A model generated the notes under the pieces. It saw only the letters and a list, made by a program, of their open reading frames with translations, made no database searches and had not been told where the DNA came from. Both the position numbers and the translations under genes were made by a program. This document shows positions 26,233-34,335 of a stretch of DNA of 64,000 bases, one piece after another. Source of the stretch: an uncultured Caulobacterales bacterium. Lineage in GTDB: Bacteria > Pseudomonadota > Alphaproteobacteria > Caulobacterales > Maricaulaceae. Positions within the stretch are counted from its first letter, which is position 1; every line of letters begins with the position of its first letter. The stretch lies in NCBI GenBank assembly GCA_937928165.1, contig CALFVT010000002.1:62001-126000 (forward strand), written 5' to 3'.

Positions 26233-26270
26233 ATTATATCTTATTATTTACATATTCAAATATATGAATA
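26233..26270 (-). promoter_or_regulatory. ArsR promoter and operator
   Basis: A perfect dyad TATTCA-N6-TGAATA lies at 26253-26270, the size and AT-rich style of ArsR/SmtB operators. On the minus strand it overlaps a -35-like TTTGAA (26260-26255), which is 16 bases from a perfect -10 TATAAT (26238-26233). The transcript would have a leader of only about 10 bases before the arsR ATG at 26216. Confidence 0.65.
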
Positions 26271-26493
26271 CATGAGAGTTAGCTCATATGAGGGCGAAGG
26301 GAAATGTTCAAATAACATTTATGTCATTACTTACGCGCTGCCGCTATGAATAGATTTCAAACGGTTAAAGTTTACCGCGCGCCTTAGAAAGCCTGCAGGC
26401 TTTAATAGCCGCTAAGATTCTTTACCGCCCTCCAGTCTATTTCCCCTGACCCCCGCCCTTGACGCTTGGCGTCATCATGTCCACATAGCCTCA

Positions 26494-27798
26494 ATGGCCG
26501 ATACGCCCTTTATATCCGGTGTAAAATCACCTAAAGTCATCACCCTTGGGTGCCGCCTTAATGCCTATGAAAGCAGCATTATGGAAGGACACGCCCGAGA
26601 TAATGACCTCGGCGAGACGGTGATTATCAATAGCTGCGCCGTGACCAATGAAGCGGTGCGCCAATCTCGCCGCGCGGTGCGCAAAGCCAAAAAAGATAAT
26701 CCTAATGCTCGTATTATCGTGACGGGCTGCGCCGCACAGCTCGACCCGCAAGGTTTTGCAGATATTGACGGGGTTGATCATGTGATCGGCAATGCGGAGA
26801 AAATGCTCAGCCCCAGCTTTGATCCGCAGCAGCTTCAAGCGGGACCTAAAATCCGCGTTAATGATATTATGTCAATCACCCAGACCGCGCCGCAATTCAT
26901 CAGCGGCGGCAACCGCGCTATTGAGAAAAGCCAGAGCCGCACCCGCGCTTTCCTGCAGGTGCAAAATGGCTGTGATCACCGCTGCACATTTTGCATTATT
27001 CCTTATGGCCGCGGCCCCGCTCGCTCTGTCCCCGCAGGCGAAGTTGTTAGCCATATCCGCGCCCTTGTCCGCCAAGGCTTTAAAGAGGTTGTTCTGACGG
27101 GGGTTGATCTATCCTCTTGGGGGGGTGATTTACCGGGCACGCCGCCGCTGGGTGATCTGGTGCGCCGAATTTTAAAACTTGTACCCGAACTCCCCCGCCT
27201 GCGGCTATCCTCGATCGATCCGGCCGAAGTGGATGACAGCTTAATGGACGCACTGATACATAATCCACGCATGATGCCCTATTTGCATTTATCCCTACAG
27301 CATGGGGATGACATGATCTTAAAACGTATGAAGCGCCGCCATAACCGCCAAGACGCTATTAACCTCTGCGCCGCCCTTAAATCTGCCCGCCCAGATTTCA
27401 CCTTTGGCGCAGATATTATTGCCGGCTTCCCGACCGAGGACGCCGCCATGTTCGCCCAAAGCCTTGATATGATTACGCGGCTACCTTTGGTGTGGTTACA
27501 TGTCTTTCCGTTCTCACCGCGCGAGGGCACGCCAGCGGCGAAAATGCCGCCCCTTAAAGGGGATATTATCAAGGCCCGCGCTAAACGCCTCCGAGAGGCA
27601 GGGACGAAAACCAAAGCCGCCCATCTTAAATCCCGCATTGGCGCGCGTGATATCGCCCTTTTTGAAGAGACAGGCCTTGGACGTTTGCCGGATTTTTCAT
27701 TAATAAAGCTTGGCAATCCGCCCGCAGCCTCTACCCTTGAGCGCGTGAAGATTACGGGCTCGAATGGTGAGCATTTATTAGGGATCATTGAGCCATGA
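26494..27798 (+). CDS. mtaB: tRNA t6A37 methylthiotransferase MtaB
   Basis: 434 residues. A radical-SAM enzyme that adds a methylthio group to t6A37 of ANN-decoding tRNAs. The N-terminal UPF0004 domain has its three cluster cysteines (LGCRLNAYES, INSCAVTNEA, VTGCAAQ), and the radical-SAM site is CDHRCTFCIIP (about residues 156-166). LGCRLNAYE, rather than MiaB's GCQMN, and the short C-terminal TRAM-like part favour MtaB. Its stop overlaps the ftsY start by 4 bases. Confidence 0.93.
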   Translation: MADTPFISGVKSPKVITLGCRLNAYESSIMEGHARDNDLGETVIINSCAVTNEAVRQSRRAVRKAKKDNPNARIIVTGCAAQLDPQGFADIDGVDHVIGNAEKMLSPSFDPQQLQAGPKIRVNDIMSITQTAPQFISGGNRAIEKSQSRTRAFLQVQNGCDHRCTFCIIPYGRGPARSVPAGEVVSHIRALVRQGFKEVVLTGVDLSSWGGDLPGTPPLGDLVRRILKLVPELPRLRLSSIDPAEVDDSLMDALIHNPRMMPYLHLSLQHGDDMILKRMKRRHNRQDAINLCAALKSARPDFTFGADIIAGFPTEDAAMFAQSLDMITRLPLVWLHVFPFSPREGTPAAKMPPLKGDIIKARAKRLREAGTKTKAAHLKSRIGARDIALFEETGLGRLPDFSLIKLGNPPAASTLERVKITGSNGEHLLGIIEP

Positions 27799-29540
27799 GC
27801 GATGAGAAAAAGAAAAAAGGATTTTTCGCCCGAAAATTTGGCCTGAAATCCAAAGATGAAAAACGCGCCGAAGAGGCCGCCAAACGCGCCGCCGCCCAGC
27901 AGCGGGTTGACGAAGAAATGGCCGCGCGTATGTCCGCGATTAATGCCGCCGCCCTTAAATCCGCCCGCGAGCAAGACCAAAAAGAAACGGGCGCTGGCCT
28001 AAGCGATGATGAAGCGGCCCGCCTTGAAACAGAAGAGAAAGCCAAGGCCGAGGAACAAGCCCGTAAAGACGTAGAAGCCGCGAAGAAACTCGCCGCTGAA
28101 AAACGCGCGAAAGAGCTTGAAGCCAAACGGCTCGCCGAAGAAGAAGCCGCTTTTAAAAAAGCAGACGCTGCCCGTAAGGCCAAAGAGACAAAAGCCCGCG
28201 CAGAACAGCAGGCCCGCGAGGCGCAGGAAAAAACCGAACGTGAAGCCGCCCGTAAAGCCGAAGAGGCGGCGGCCCTTAAAGCCGCGAAAGATGCGCAAGC
28301 CGCCGCGGCCCTAAAAGACAAACTCGCCGCAGAGGCCAAGGCCCGCCAAGAAGCGGAAGAGGAGGCCGCCCGCCTAAAGGCCGAAGAGCAAGCCCGCCGC
28401 GACGCCGACGCCGAGGCAGGCCGTAAGGCTGAACTTGAAGCCCGCAAACAAGCCGCCGCCGCGCAAGCCGCCAAAGAGGCCGCCGCGCTTGAAGCCGCCC
28501 GCACCGCCAAGGCCGCAGAAGATACCCGCCTTGCCGAAGAGCTTGCGGCGCAGCGCGCAAAACAGGCCGAAGACCGCGAGGCCCGCGAGGCCCGCGAAGG
28601 CGGATTTTTAACCCGCATTTCTAAGGGACTGTCGAAATCTACTTCACAAATGTCGGCCAATATGACCGCATTATTCAATAAGCGAAAACTAGATGATGAG
28701 GCCATTCAAGACCTCGAAGATTTGTTGATTGCGTCTGACCTTGGGGTTGGACCGGCGATGAAAGTTTCGCAAAAACTGGCCAAAGACCGCTTTGATAAAC
28801 AAGTCACCGATACGGAAGTCAAGATCGCCCTCGCCGATGTGATATCCGAAATTCTCACCCCCCTTGAAAAGCCGCTCACCCTGAAAGGGGCAAAACCTGA
28901 AATCCTCTTGTTCGTCGGGGTTAATGGCTCCGGCAAGACCACCACCCTCGGCAAGCTGGCCAAGCAATATCGCGGCCAAGGCAAGAGAGTTTTGCTTTGC
29001 GCTGGCGATACATTTCGCGCCGCCGCTGTGGAGCAGCTTAAAGTCTGGGGCGAACGCGCCGATGCGCCTGTGGTCTCAGGGACCCTCGGCACAGACGCGG
29101 CTGGCCTTGTTTATGATGCGGTTCAAAAGGCCAAGGATGAGAATTATGACATCCTGATGATTGACACAGCAGGTCGGCTGCAAAACCGCACAGAGCTGAT
29201 GGATGAGCTCGCCAAAGTCGTTCGCGTGATTCAAAAACATGCCGACAGCGCGCCGCATCATTCTATCCTCGTTTTGGATGCCACCGTGGGGCAAAATGCC
29301 CTACTGCAAACGGAAGCCTTTCAAAAAACAGCCGGGGTCACGGGCCTGATTATGACCAAGCTTGACGGCACAGCCAAAGGCGGAGTGCTTGTTGCTTTAT
29401 CGGATAAATTCGGCCTGCCCATTCACGCTATCGGGATTGGCGAGCGGATTGAAGACCTTGAAAACTTCTCCGCTCCCGTCTTCGCCGCCGCCCTCTCCGG
29501 CATCGCCGCCGAACTCGGCGCAGGTGATGAGGCCGCGTGA
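27795..29540 (+). CDS. ftsY: Signal recognition particle receptor FtsY with long A domain
   Basis: 581 residues. FtsY docks SRP-bound ribosomes at the inner membrane. The NG core begins near residue 270 (GFLTRISKGLSKS). GTPase motifs: P-loop GVNGSGKTTTLGKLA (about 374-388), AGDTFRAAAVEQL, DTAGRLQNRTELMDEL, and TKLDGTAKGG. The first 260 residues are almost only Ala, Lys, Glu, Arg and Gln, a long charged coiled coil. The A domain of FtsY varies, but this one is large for an alphaproteobacterium. Translationally coupled to mtaB. A small AT-rich hairpin at 29584-29604 may mark transcript end. Confidence 0.96.
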   Translation: MSDEKKKKGFFARKFGLKSKDEKRAEEAAKRAAAQQRVDEEMAARMSAINAAALKSAREQDQKETGAGLSDDEAARLETEEKAKAEEQARKDVEAAKKLAAEKRAKELEAKRLAEEEAAFKKADAARKAKETKARAEQQAREAQEKTEREAARKAEEAAALKAAKDAQAAAALKDKLAAEAKARQEAEEEAARLKAEEQARRDADAEAGRKAELEARKQAAAAQAAKEAAALEAARTAKAAEDTRLAEELAAQRAKQAEDREAREAREGGFLTRISKGLSKSTSQMSANMTALFNKRKLDDEAIQDLEDLLIASDLGVGPAMKVSQKLAKDRFDKQVTDTEVKIALADVISEILTPLEKPLTLKGAKPEILLFVGVNGSGKTTTLGKLAKQYRGQGKRVLLCAGDTFRAAAVEQLKVWGERADAPVVSGTLGTDAAGLVYDAVQKAKDENYDILMIDTAGRLQNRTELMDELAKVVRVIQKHADSAPHHSILVLDATVGQNALLQTEAFQKTAGVTGLIMTKLDGTAKGGVLVALSDKFGLPIHAIGIGERIEDLENFSAPVFAAALSGIAAELGAGDEAA

Positions 29541-29583
29541 CTAAACATTTTACCTCAAATTATAACTAAGGACTATGATACTA

Positions 29584-29604
29584 AATCATTTTATTAAAAT
29601 GATT
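29584..29604 (+). terminator. Weak hairpin after ftsY
   Basis: A perfect inverted repeat AATCATTTT-ATT-AAAATGATT lies about 44 bases after the ftsY stop. It is AT-rich and has no following T run, so it is at best a weak terminator. Confidence 0.3.
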
Positions 29605-29651
29605 CAAAATCAATAACTTAAACAACTAAACCATTGATTTAATTCAAGATG

Positions 29652-29679
29652 TTGACAATTTTTATAAATTTTGTATGTT
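29652..29679 (+). promoter_or_regulatory. Sigma-70-like promoter of the candidate RNA
   Basis: A perfect -35 TTGACA (29652-29657), a 16-base spacer and -10 TATGTT (29674-29679). The predicted start near 29685 coincides with the first base of the GGAAGC closing stem of the candidate RNA, and no reading frame follows on this strand. Confidence 0.5.
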
Positions 29680-29684
29680 GCTAT

Positions 29685-29793
29685 GGGAAGCGCCGATGTC
29701 CGTGCTAGAGGTCGCGCCTTTGGCACCTTTTTGTACGATTAGCTATGAAGAGGCTAGTCTACAGGCAACTAGGAAACGCGGCTCGGGCTTCCT
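29685..29793 (+). ncRNA. Candidate small structured RNA, convergent with DUF3800 gene
   Basis: About 109 bases. The ends pair: GGAAGC (29686-29691) with GCTTCC (29787-29792), next to further GCCG/CGGC pairing. Inside are a 7-bp stem GATTAGC / GCTAGTC (29737-29743, 29753-29759) with a 9-base loop, and a shorter stem GCC-TTT-GGC. A good promoter sits exactly upstream. The 3' end overlaps the stop codon of the DUF3800 gene on the other strand. It does not match SRP RNA, tmRNA or RNase P signatures that I know; function unknown. Confidence 0.35.
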
Positions 29794-30676
29794 AAAATTT
29801 ATATCCATAAAAACGAAAAATTTGCTCTTGGTCTTTTTCTAAATTTGCGTTTTTAGGAGCAGGCATTAACTTTACTCCAAAGCCTGCTGCACTTCGTGAA
29901 GCTTGGTCTTTTGGTCTGCACATTCTTGGCTCAAGACGAATTGCGGCGCGCGGGTCAACTGGTTTATTACGTTCATACTTATCACATGCTTTATAAAAGG
30001 CACTAGCTACTATATCAGGAAATATCATACTAATTCTAGTTTTATGGGCATAGACTTCTACTAATTCAGGATCAATTACGTCCCAATTTATTTGCCCAGA
30101 TTGTAAAAAACTTTGCCCCATTAGCTCTTGATTTTTTATTAACTGAAGATAGCCTTTTATTTCATCATAATTAATCCCGCCTCGTTCGCTAAATTCAATC
30201 TTTACCTTACGAGGCTCCCCATGATCTTTCATAGAACGATAATACACATAACTAGAGACACGCTCTAAAAGCATTTTTGTTAACCAATAATATAGCCAAA
30301 CACCTTTTCTAGGTCTTTCCCCAGCAAGCTCAGGATGTCGTTGAGCCGCAAACGGGTTACTATAATTTTTTATATTCTTCTTGTTAGAGCATATTACAAA
30401 GTGACGTATAGGATGCGTTGCTAATCTCTCGCACGCTAGTAGCTGTTTATTTTCGGGGGCTTTACGAAAATGAAAATGCTCTGTCTGCTTTGTGCCGCAT
30501 TGTTTAGAAAGTTCTCTACCCCAAGCTACGGCCTCCTTTTCCCGTTCAACACGAATTAACGAAACAGCTAATACCAGCCACTCACTAGATCCATTTTCAT
30601 CTATGCCTACAATTTTTTTAAGGCCTGTCTCACCTGCCTCATCAACGTATACAATATAATCATATTCAGAAGTCAT
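29792..30676 (-). CDS. DUF3800 domain protein, probably acquired
   Basis: 294 residues. The DUF3800 N-terminal motif is present as YIVYVDEAGETG (residues 7-18), with a second acidic region VKIEFSERGG and a third, ISMIFPDIVASAFYKA, which together look like the acidic active site of an RNase H-like fold. DUF3800 proteins are of unproven function and often occur in mobile or defence-rich regions. The gene is visibly richer in A+T and uses different codons from its neighbours, which suggests transfer. It stands alone between ftsY and a tetR operon; the candidate RNA converges on its 3' end. Confidence 0.75.
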   Translation of the reverse strand: MTSEYDYIVYVDEAGETGLKKIVGIDENGSSEWLVLAVSLIRVEREKEAVAWGRELSKQCGTKQTEHFHFRKAPENKQLLACERLATHPIRHFVICSNKKNIKNYSNPFAAQRHPELAGERPRKGVWLYYWLTKMLLERVSSYVYYRSMKDHGEPRKVKIEFSERGGINYDEIKGYLQLIKNQELMGQSFLQSGQINWDVIDPELVEVYAHKTRISMIFPDIVASAFYKACDKYERNKPVDPRAAIRLEPRMCRPKDQASRSAAGFGVKLMPAPKNANLEKDQEQIFRFYGYKF

Positions 30677-30772
30677 GGATAAACATTATGAACTACTTCT
30701 AGTAAAAGTGGAGTCTCAAATTAATAAACCTTCAAACTTCATTATCATGCAATTGGGCTAATATACCGCCGC

Positions 30773-30811
30773 TTGACATTGGTTCATCTTTTGATATAGT
30801 GAGCGCTCACT
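30773..30811 (+). promoter_or_regulatory. Promoter and perfect TetR operator
   Basis: -35 TTGACA (30773-30778), a 16-base spacer and -10 TATAGT (30795-30800). The perfect 14-base palindrome AGTGAGCGCTCACT (30798-30811) starts inside the -10, so a bound repressor would block polymerase. It lies 27 bases before the tetR start. Confidence 0.75.
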
Positions 30812-30837
30812 CATTATGGTGAGGGATAAACGAGAGC

Positions 30838-31464
30838 ATGCCGAGCGAGACGTCAAATATAGCGAAAGCCCGCGCCGGTTTTGACATCACCCGGGGGGTT
30901 ATCTCTGCGGATGGTAGCAAGAAAGCGGCCATAGAGCGGGCAGCGCTGAGTTTATTTGCGCAAAACGGGATTGATTCCGTGAGTACGAAAATGATCGCAG
31001 CGAGCGCTGGCGTGTCCGAAGGGCTGATTTACCGCCATTTCAAGAATAAAGACCACCTCGCCCGTAGCTTGATGCAGGCGGTGCATGGGCGGCTTTACGA
31101 GATTATCGAAGCCGCCGCCATATATGATAATATCACCGCGCAAATCCGCCGTATTACCACCGCCTATTGTGAATTGGCCGATGAAGATTGGATGTTATTT
31201 CGCTACCATATTTTATATTTGCACCGCTTTCCCAACATTTCCCAAGATAGCGGCAGAGACCCTTTATCTTTAACTTCAGCCCTTTTAAAGAAAGCTATGG
31301 CACGCGGAGATATTCCTACCGAAAATGCCCATATCCTCGCACCCATGGCCCTTGGGATCGTACTGCAAACGGCACAGGCAAAAGTGCTGGGTTATATCGG
31401 CTCCCCCATGAGCGATCATATTGATTTATTTGTGCGGCGGATTCACGCCGTTCTTGATATTTAA
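30838..31464 (+). CDS. TetR family regulator of a phospholipid operon
   Basis: 208 residues. The helix-turn-helix is at about residues 22-65: KKAAIERAALSLFAQNGIDSVSTKMIAASAGVSEGLIYRHFKNKDHLARSLM. The C-terminal domain is not diagnostic. A perfect palindrome overlaps its promoter, so autorepression is likely. plsC follows after 9 bases and the lplT-like gene after that, so the regulator probably senses an acyl or membrane-related ligand. Confidence 0.88.
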   Translation: MPSETSNIAKARAGFDITRGVISADGSKKAAIERAALSLFAQNGIDSVSTKMIAASAGVSEGLIYRHFKNKDHLARSLMQAVHGRLYEIIEAAAIYDNITAQIRRITTAYCELADEDWMLFRYHILYLHRFPNISQDSGRDPLSLTSALLKKAMARGDIPTENAHILAPMALGIVLQTAQAKVLGYIGSPMSDHIDLFVRRIHAVLDI

Positions 31465-31473
31465 AGGCCCCCC

Positions 31474-32307
31474 ATGCGATCTATTATTTTTAATATAGCC
31501 TTTCTGCTGACAACGGTTTTCTTTGCGCTATTTTGCGCGGTTTTATCCCTGATACCGGGGCGGGCGGCCCTAATGTGGGGGCTACGCGGCTATACGAAAA
31601 CCATGGTGTGGCATATGCGGGTTTTAGCGGGCATTAAGGTAAGCGTTACGGGCCATGAGAATATCCCAGATGGTCCAGTGATTATAGCGTCTAAACATTT
31701 ATCCTACGGGGACGGCTTTGTGCTGTTTTCCCAGTTCAAAGACCTAAGCTTTGTTACGGGCGATCACATCACCAAATTTTTATTTATCAAAACCATCTTA
31801 GGCAAAATGAACGCGGTTATCGTATCGTCTTGCGGCGGCAGTGAAGTGCGCAGACGTTTTGCGCAGACCTCTCAATTAATCCGCGATCAAGGGCGGCGGA
31901 TTTTAATTTTCCCCGAAGGCCACCTCTCCCAGCCCGGAACCCATCACAGCTATAAGCGCGGGGTCTATCATCTTTACCGCGACTTTAAATGCCCCGTCGT
32001 ACCTGTCGCGCAAAATTTAGGACAAAGATGGAATATGATGGATCTAAAAAAATATCCCGGCCCGGCAAAAATGGAGTTTTTAGAACCCATTGCCCCCGGC
32101 CTTGATAAAGAAGCGTTTATGGCCTTATTGCAAGAACGGATTGAAAGCCGCAGCCTTGAAATCTTGGACTATGAAAACCCCGGCGCTTTGGATATATCTA
32201 AAGTTGGACAGCAAATTGAGAATAAAGCGGCGAAAGCGGCAAGAGAGGCGAAACAATCCGTGCGCAACGCGCAGATGGACAGTGCCAAGAAGGATAAACA
32301 CACATGA
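31474..32307 (+). CDS. 1-acylglycerol-3-phosphate acyltransferase family (PlsC-like)
   Basis: 277 residues. An N-terminal membrane helix (residues 5-27), then the acyltransferase motifs: the HxxxxD site in SKHLSYGDGF (about residues 74-83), the second block FPEGHLSQPGTHHSYKRGVYHL, and CPVVPVAQNLG. The C-terminal 40 residues are a charged helix (KAAKAAREAKQSVRNAQ). It would acylate lysophosphatidate or another lysophospholipid at the inner membrane. Its stop overlaps the start of the next gene by 4 bases; the pairing with an LplT-like transporter suggests lysophospholipid recycling. Confidence 0.87.
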   Translation: MRSIIFNIAFLLTTVFFALFCAVLSLIPGRAALMWGLRGYTKTMVWHMRVLAGIKVSVTGHENIPDGPVIIASKHLSYGDGFVLFSQFKDLSFVTGDHITKFLFIKTILGKMNAVIVSSCGGSEVRRRFAQTSQLIRDQGRRILIFPEGHLSQPGTHHSYKRGVYHLYRDFKCPVVPVAQNLGQRWNMMDLKKYPGPAKMEFLEPIAPGLDKEAFMALLQERIESRSLEILDYENPGALDISKVGQQIENKAAKAAREAKQSVRNAQMDSAKKDKHT

Positions 32308-33638
32308 GCCTTAATATTGCAGGCCGCCTGTTACGGCAAAGGCGATTCTTGCCGCTTTTTACGCTACTTCAAACCGGAACTTTTAACGATAACGCCTTAA
32401 AAAACGCACTGATTGCGCTAATTACCTTTGGCGGCATTATCTTTCTTGACGGCCTACCGTCGGCTATCCGTGTGCCCGTTGCGGGGCTTATATTTACCGG
32501 GCCGTTTCTATTGGTCTGCGCCATTGCCGGGCAGATTGCCGATAAATATGACCGCGGGGTGATTTTGCGCTGGGTGAAGCGCGGCGAGATTATTATTATG
32601 CTCATCGCCGCTTTTGGTTTTTTCATCATGAACATCTGGGTGCTCGCTTTTGCGCTAGGGCTTATGGGGGCGCAGTCCGCTTTTTTCTCCCCGACAAAAA
32701 ATGCTGTTCTGCCGCAATGGCTCTCGGATAAAGAGTTAATTACGGGCAATGCCCTCCTTAATGGCTTTGTCTTTGTCTTTGTGTTGGTTGGGCAAGTGGG
32801 CGGAACACTGATTGTGCTACAAGCGGGCGGGCCACGGATTATTTCGGCCATATTAATTGGCCTTGCCCTCATTGGCTGGCTCGCGGCAGAGCAATGCCCG
32901 CCCGCCCCGCCGCCAAAGCCGAATTTAAAAATTAATTTTGAGCCGATCACCGCCAGTTGGGGTGCTTTATCCAAAGCTTTTGCCTGCCCTCATGTGCTGC
33001 GGCCTATGCTTGGGATTGCGTGGTTTTACGGCGGCGCGACTATTTTTGTCACCACCTTCCCCGACTTTATCAAAAGCCAAATGCAATTTGATGCTAATGT
33101 TTTAATTATCATCCTTGTGATCTCGACGATTTCAATTTTAATTGGTTCGCTATTGACCATGGTCATTGCGCGGATGAAGATTTGGGGCCCTGAAGCTGTA
33201 GGGCTTTCGGCCTTTGGCATAACCGGCGTGGCTATTATGACTTTGGCGATTTATATATTGCCCCACCCTGTCTATACAGGCAGCGGAGATGCCTTAGGCA
33301 CAGCCGGTGATTTTCTGGCTCATCAACATACACCGCTTTTTTTGGGGGCTCTTATATTATCCTCCCTCATGAACGGGCTTTATGTGGTGCCGCTGCAAGC
33401 CATGGCCCAGCGCCGCGCAGACCCCGCCATCAGGGCGCAGCTTATGAGCGCCGGCGCGGTAATTTTAAACCTATTCACCAATATCGCGACCTTTGCCTTG
33501 ATCGCCCTCGCCCTTACTCAAATGCCGCCCAAAACGCCGTTTTTACTAGCCGCACTTGGTAGTAGCCTTGTCGCGATATATGCGATCTACCGCAGTTTTC
33601 GCCCGATAAGCCGTCCTTGCTATATGGAAGAAGAATAA
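32304..33638 (+). CDS. MFS transporter, LplT-like
   Basis: 444 residues with about 12 membrane helices. The N-terminus RFLPLFTLLQTGTFNDNALKNALIALI is the hallmark of the LplT family (also fused to Aas acyltransferases), which flips lysophospholipids into the cytoplasmic leaflet for re-acylation. FSPTKNAVLPQWLSDKELITGNALLNG is also typical. It sits directly between the PlsC-like gene (4-base overlap) and trmH (1-base overlap, TAATG), so transporter and acyltransferase resemble the two halves of the LplT-Aas repair system. Confidence 0.85.
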   Translation: MSLNIAGRLLRQRRFLPLFTLLQTGTFNDNALKNALIALITFGGIIFLDGLPSAIRVPVAGLIFTGPFLLVCAIAGQIADKYDRGVILRWVKRGEIIIMLIAAFGFFIMNIWVLAFALGLMGAQSAFFSPTKNAVLPQWLSDKELITGNALLNGFVFVFVLVGQVGGTLIVLQAGGPRIISAILIGLALIGWLAAEQCPPAPPPKPNLKINFEPITASWGALSKAFACPHVLRPMLGIAWFYGGATIFVTTFPDFIKSQMQFDANVLIIILVISTISILIGSLLTMVIARMKIWGPEAVGLSAFGITGVAIMTLAIYILPHPVYTGSGDALGTAGDFLAHQHTPLFLGALILSSLMNGLYVVPLQAMAQRRADPAIRAQLMSAGAVILNLFTNIATFALIALALTQMPPKTPFLLAALGSSLVAIYAIYRSFRPISRPCYMEEE

Positions 33639-34228
33639 TGCGCGGATATTTCGGCATTGGTGTTGAAGGCATTTCAAAAGCGCATAATCTCGGCGCAGTT
33701 TTACGCACGGCCCATGCCTTCGGCGCGAGCTTTGCCTTTACCATTGCCGCCGACCATAAACTACGGCAGGTCAACAAGACCGATACCTCTAAGTCGAATA
33801 TACATGTTCCCTTTTATGAATGGGACCATGGGAATGATTTGATCCTGCCAAGTGGCTGCGCTCTTGTTGGCGTTGAATTAACACCCGATGCGGTTGACCT
33901 GCCAAGTTTTCGCCACCCTCTCAATGCTGCCTATATTTTGGGGCCGGAAGCGGGGTCTTTATCGCTGCACCTCCAAGAAAAATGTGCTCATATTATCAAA
34001 ATTCCCACTAAATTTTGCCTGAATGTCAGCTTAGCGGCAGCTTTAACTTTATATGACCGCACGCTATCTATGGGCGGCTATCCGGCCCGGCCAGTGCGCC
34101 CCGGCGGAGAGCATTTACCAGCTCTTAAAGACTGGGCCAGACCCTCTGGCCCCAGCCGCTTAAAAGGCGGAGCATCTCGGGCAGAAAAATCCCGCCGCGC
34201 AGAAGCAAGCGGCCTTAAGTCTTCATAA
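33638..34228 (+). CDS. SpoU/TrmH family RNA 2'-O-methyltransferase
   Basis: 196 residues from the ATG at 33638, which shares its A with the preceding stop. The SPOUT fold motifs are visible: GISKAHNLGAVLRTAHAFGA (motif 1, with the key N and R), YILGPEAGSLS (motif 2), and IPTKFCLNVSLAAALTLYDR (motif 3). Whether it modifies tRNA or rRNA cannot be told. The C-terminal 45 residues are basic and disordered. Its presence at the end of a phospholipid operon is probably accidental. Confidence 0.88.
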   Translation: MRGYFGIGVEGISKAHNLGAVLRTAHAFGASFAFTIAADHKLRQVNKTDTSKSNIHVPFYEWDHGNDLILPSGCALVGVELTPDAVDLPSFRHPLNAAYILGPEAGSLSLHLQEKCAHIIKIPTKFCLNVSLAAALTLYDRTLSMGGYPARPVRPGGEHLPALKDWARPSGPSRLKGGASRAEKSRRAEASGLKSS

Positions 34229-34265
34229 TCATCGCCGCCCTTCCAAAGAGATGTCTTCAAATTCA

Positions 34266-34284
34266 TCCCGTATATTTAACGGGA
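34266..34284 (+). terminator. Small hairpin after trmH
   Basis: TCCCGT-ATATTTA-ACGGGA forms a 6-bp stem with a 7-base loop 38 bases after the trmH stop, followed by an AT-rich but not T-rich stretch. A possible terminator. A perfect -10 TATAAT for the next gene lies at 34292-34297. Confidence 0.35.
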
Positions 34285-34335
34285 TATTAAGTATAATTAG
34301 GGGATAATGGCCTGTTAATTTAACAAGGATTCGAC

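Noticed and set aside
26388-26403. Perfect 16-base palindrome AAAGCCTGCAGGCTTT upstream of mtaB
   Set aside because: No loop, no T run, and not placed with a promoter; short palindromes like this occur by chance.
27279-27980. 233-residue minus-strand open frame across the mtaB-ftsY junction
   Set aside because: Antisense to two confidently identified overlapping genes; no recognisable motif.
27785-28705. 306-residue minus-strand open frame, Ala/Ser/Arg rich
   Set aside because: It is the mirror of the low-complexity A domain of ftsY; GC-rich Ala/Glu/Lys codons leave the other strand open. No ribosome site or recognisable domain.
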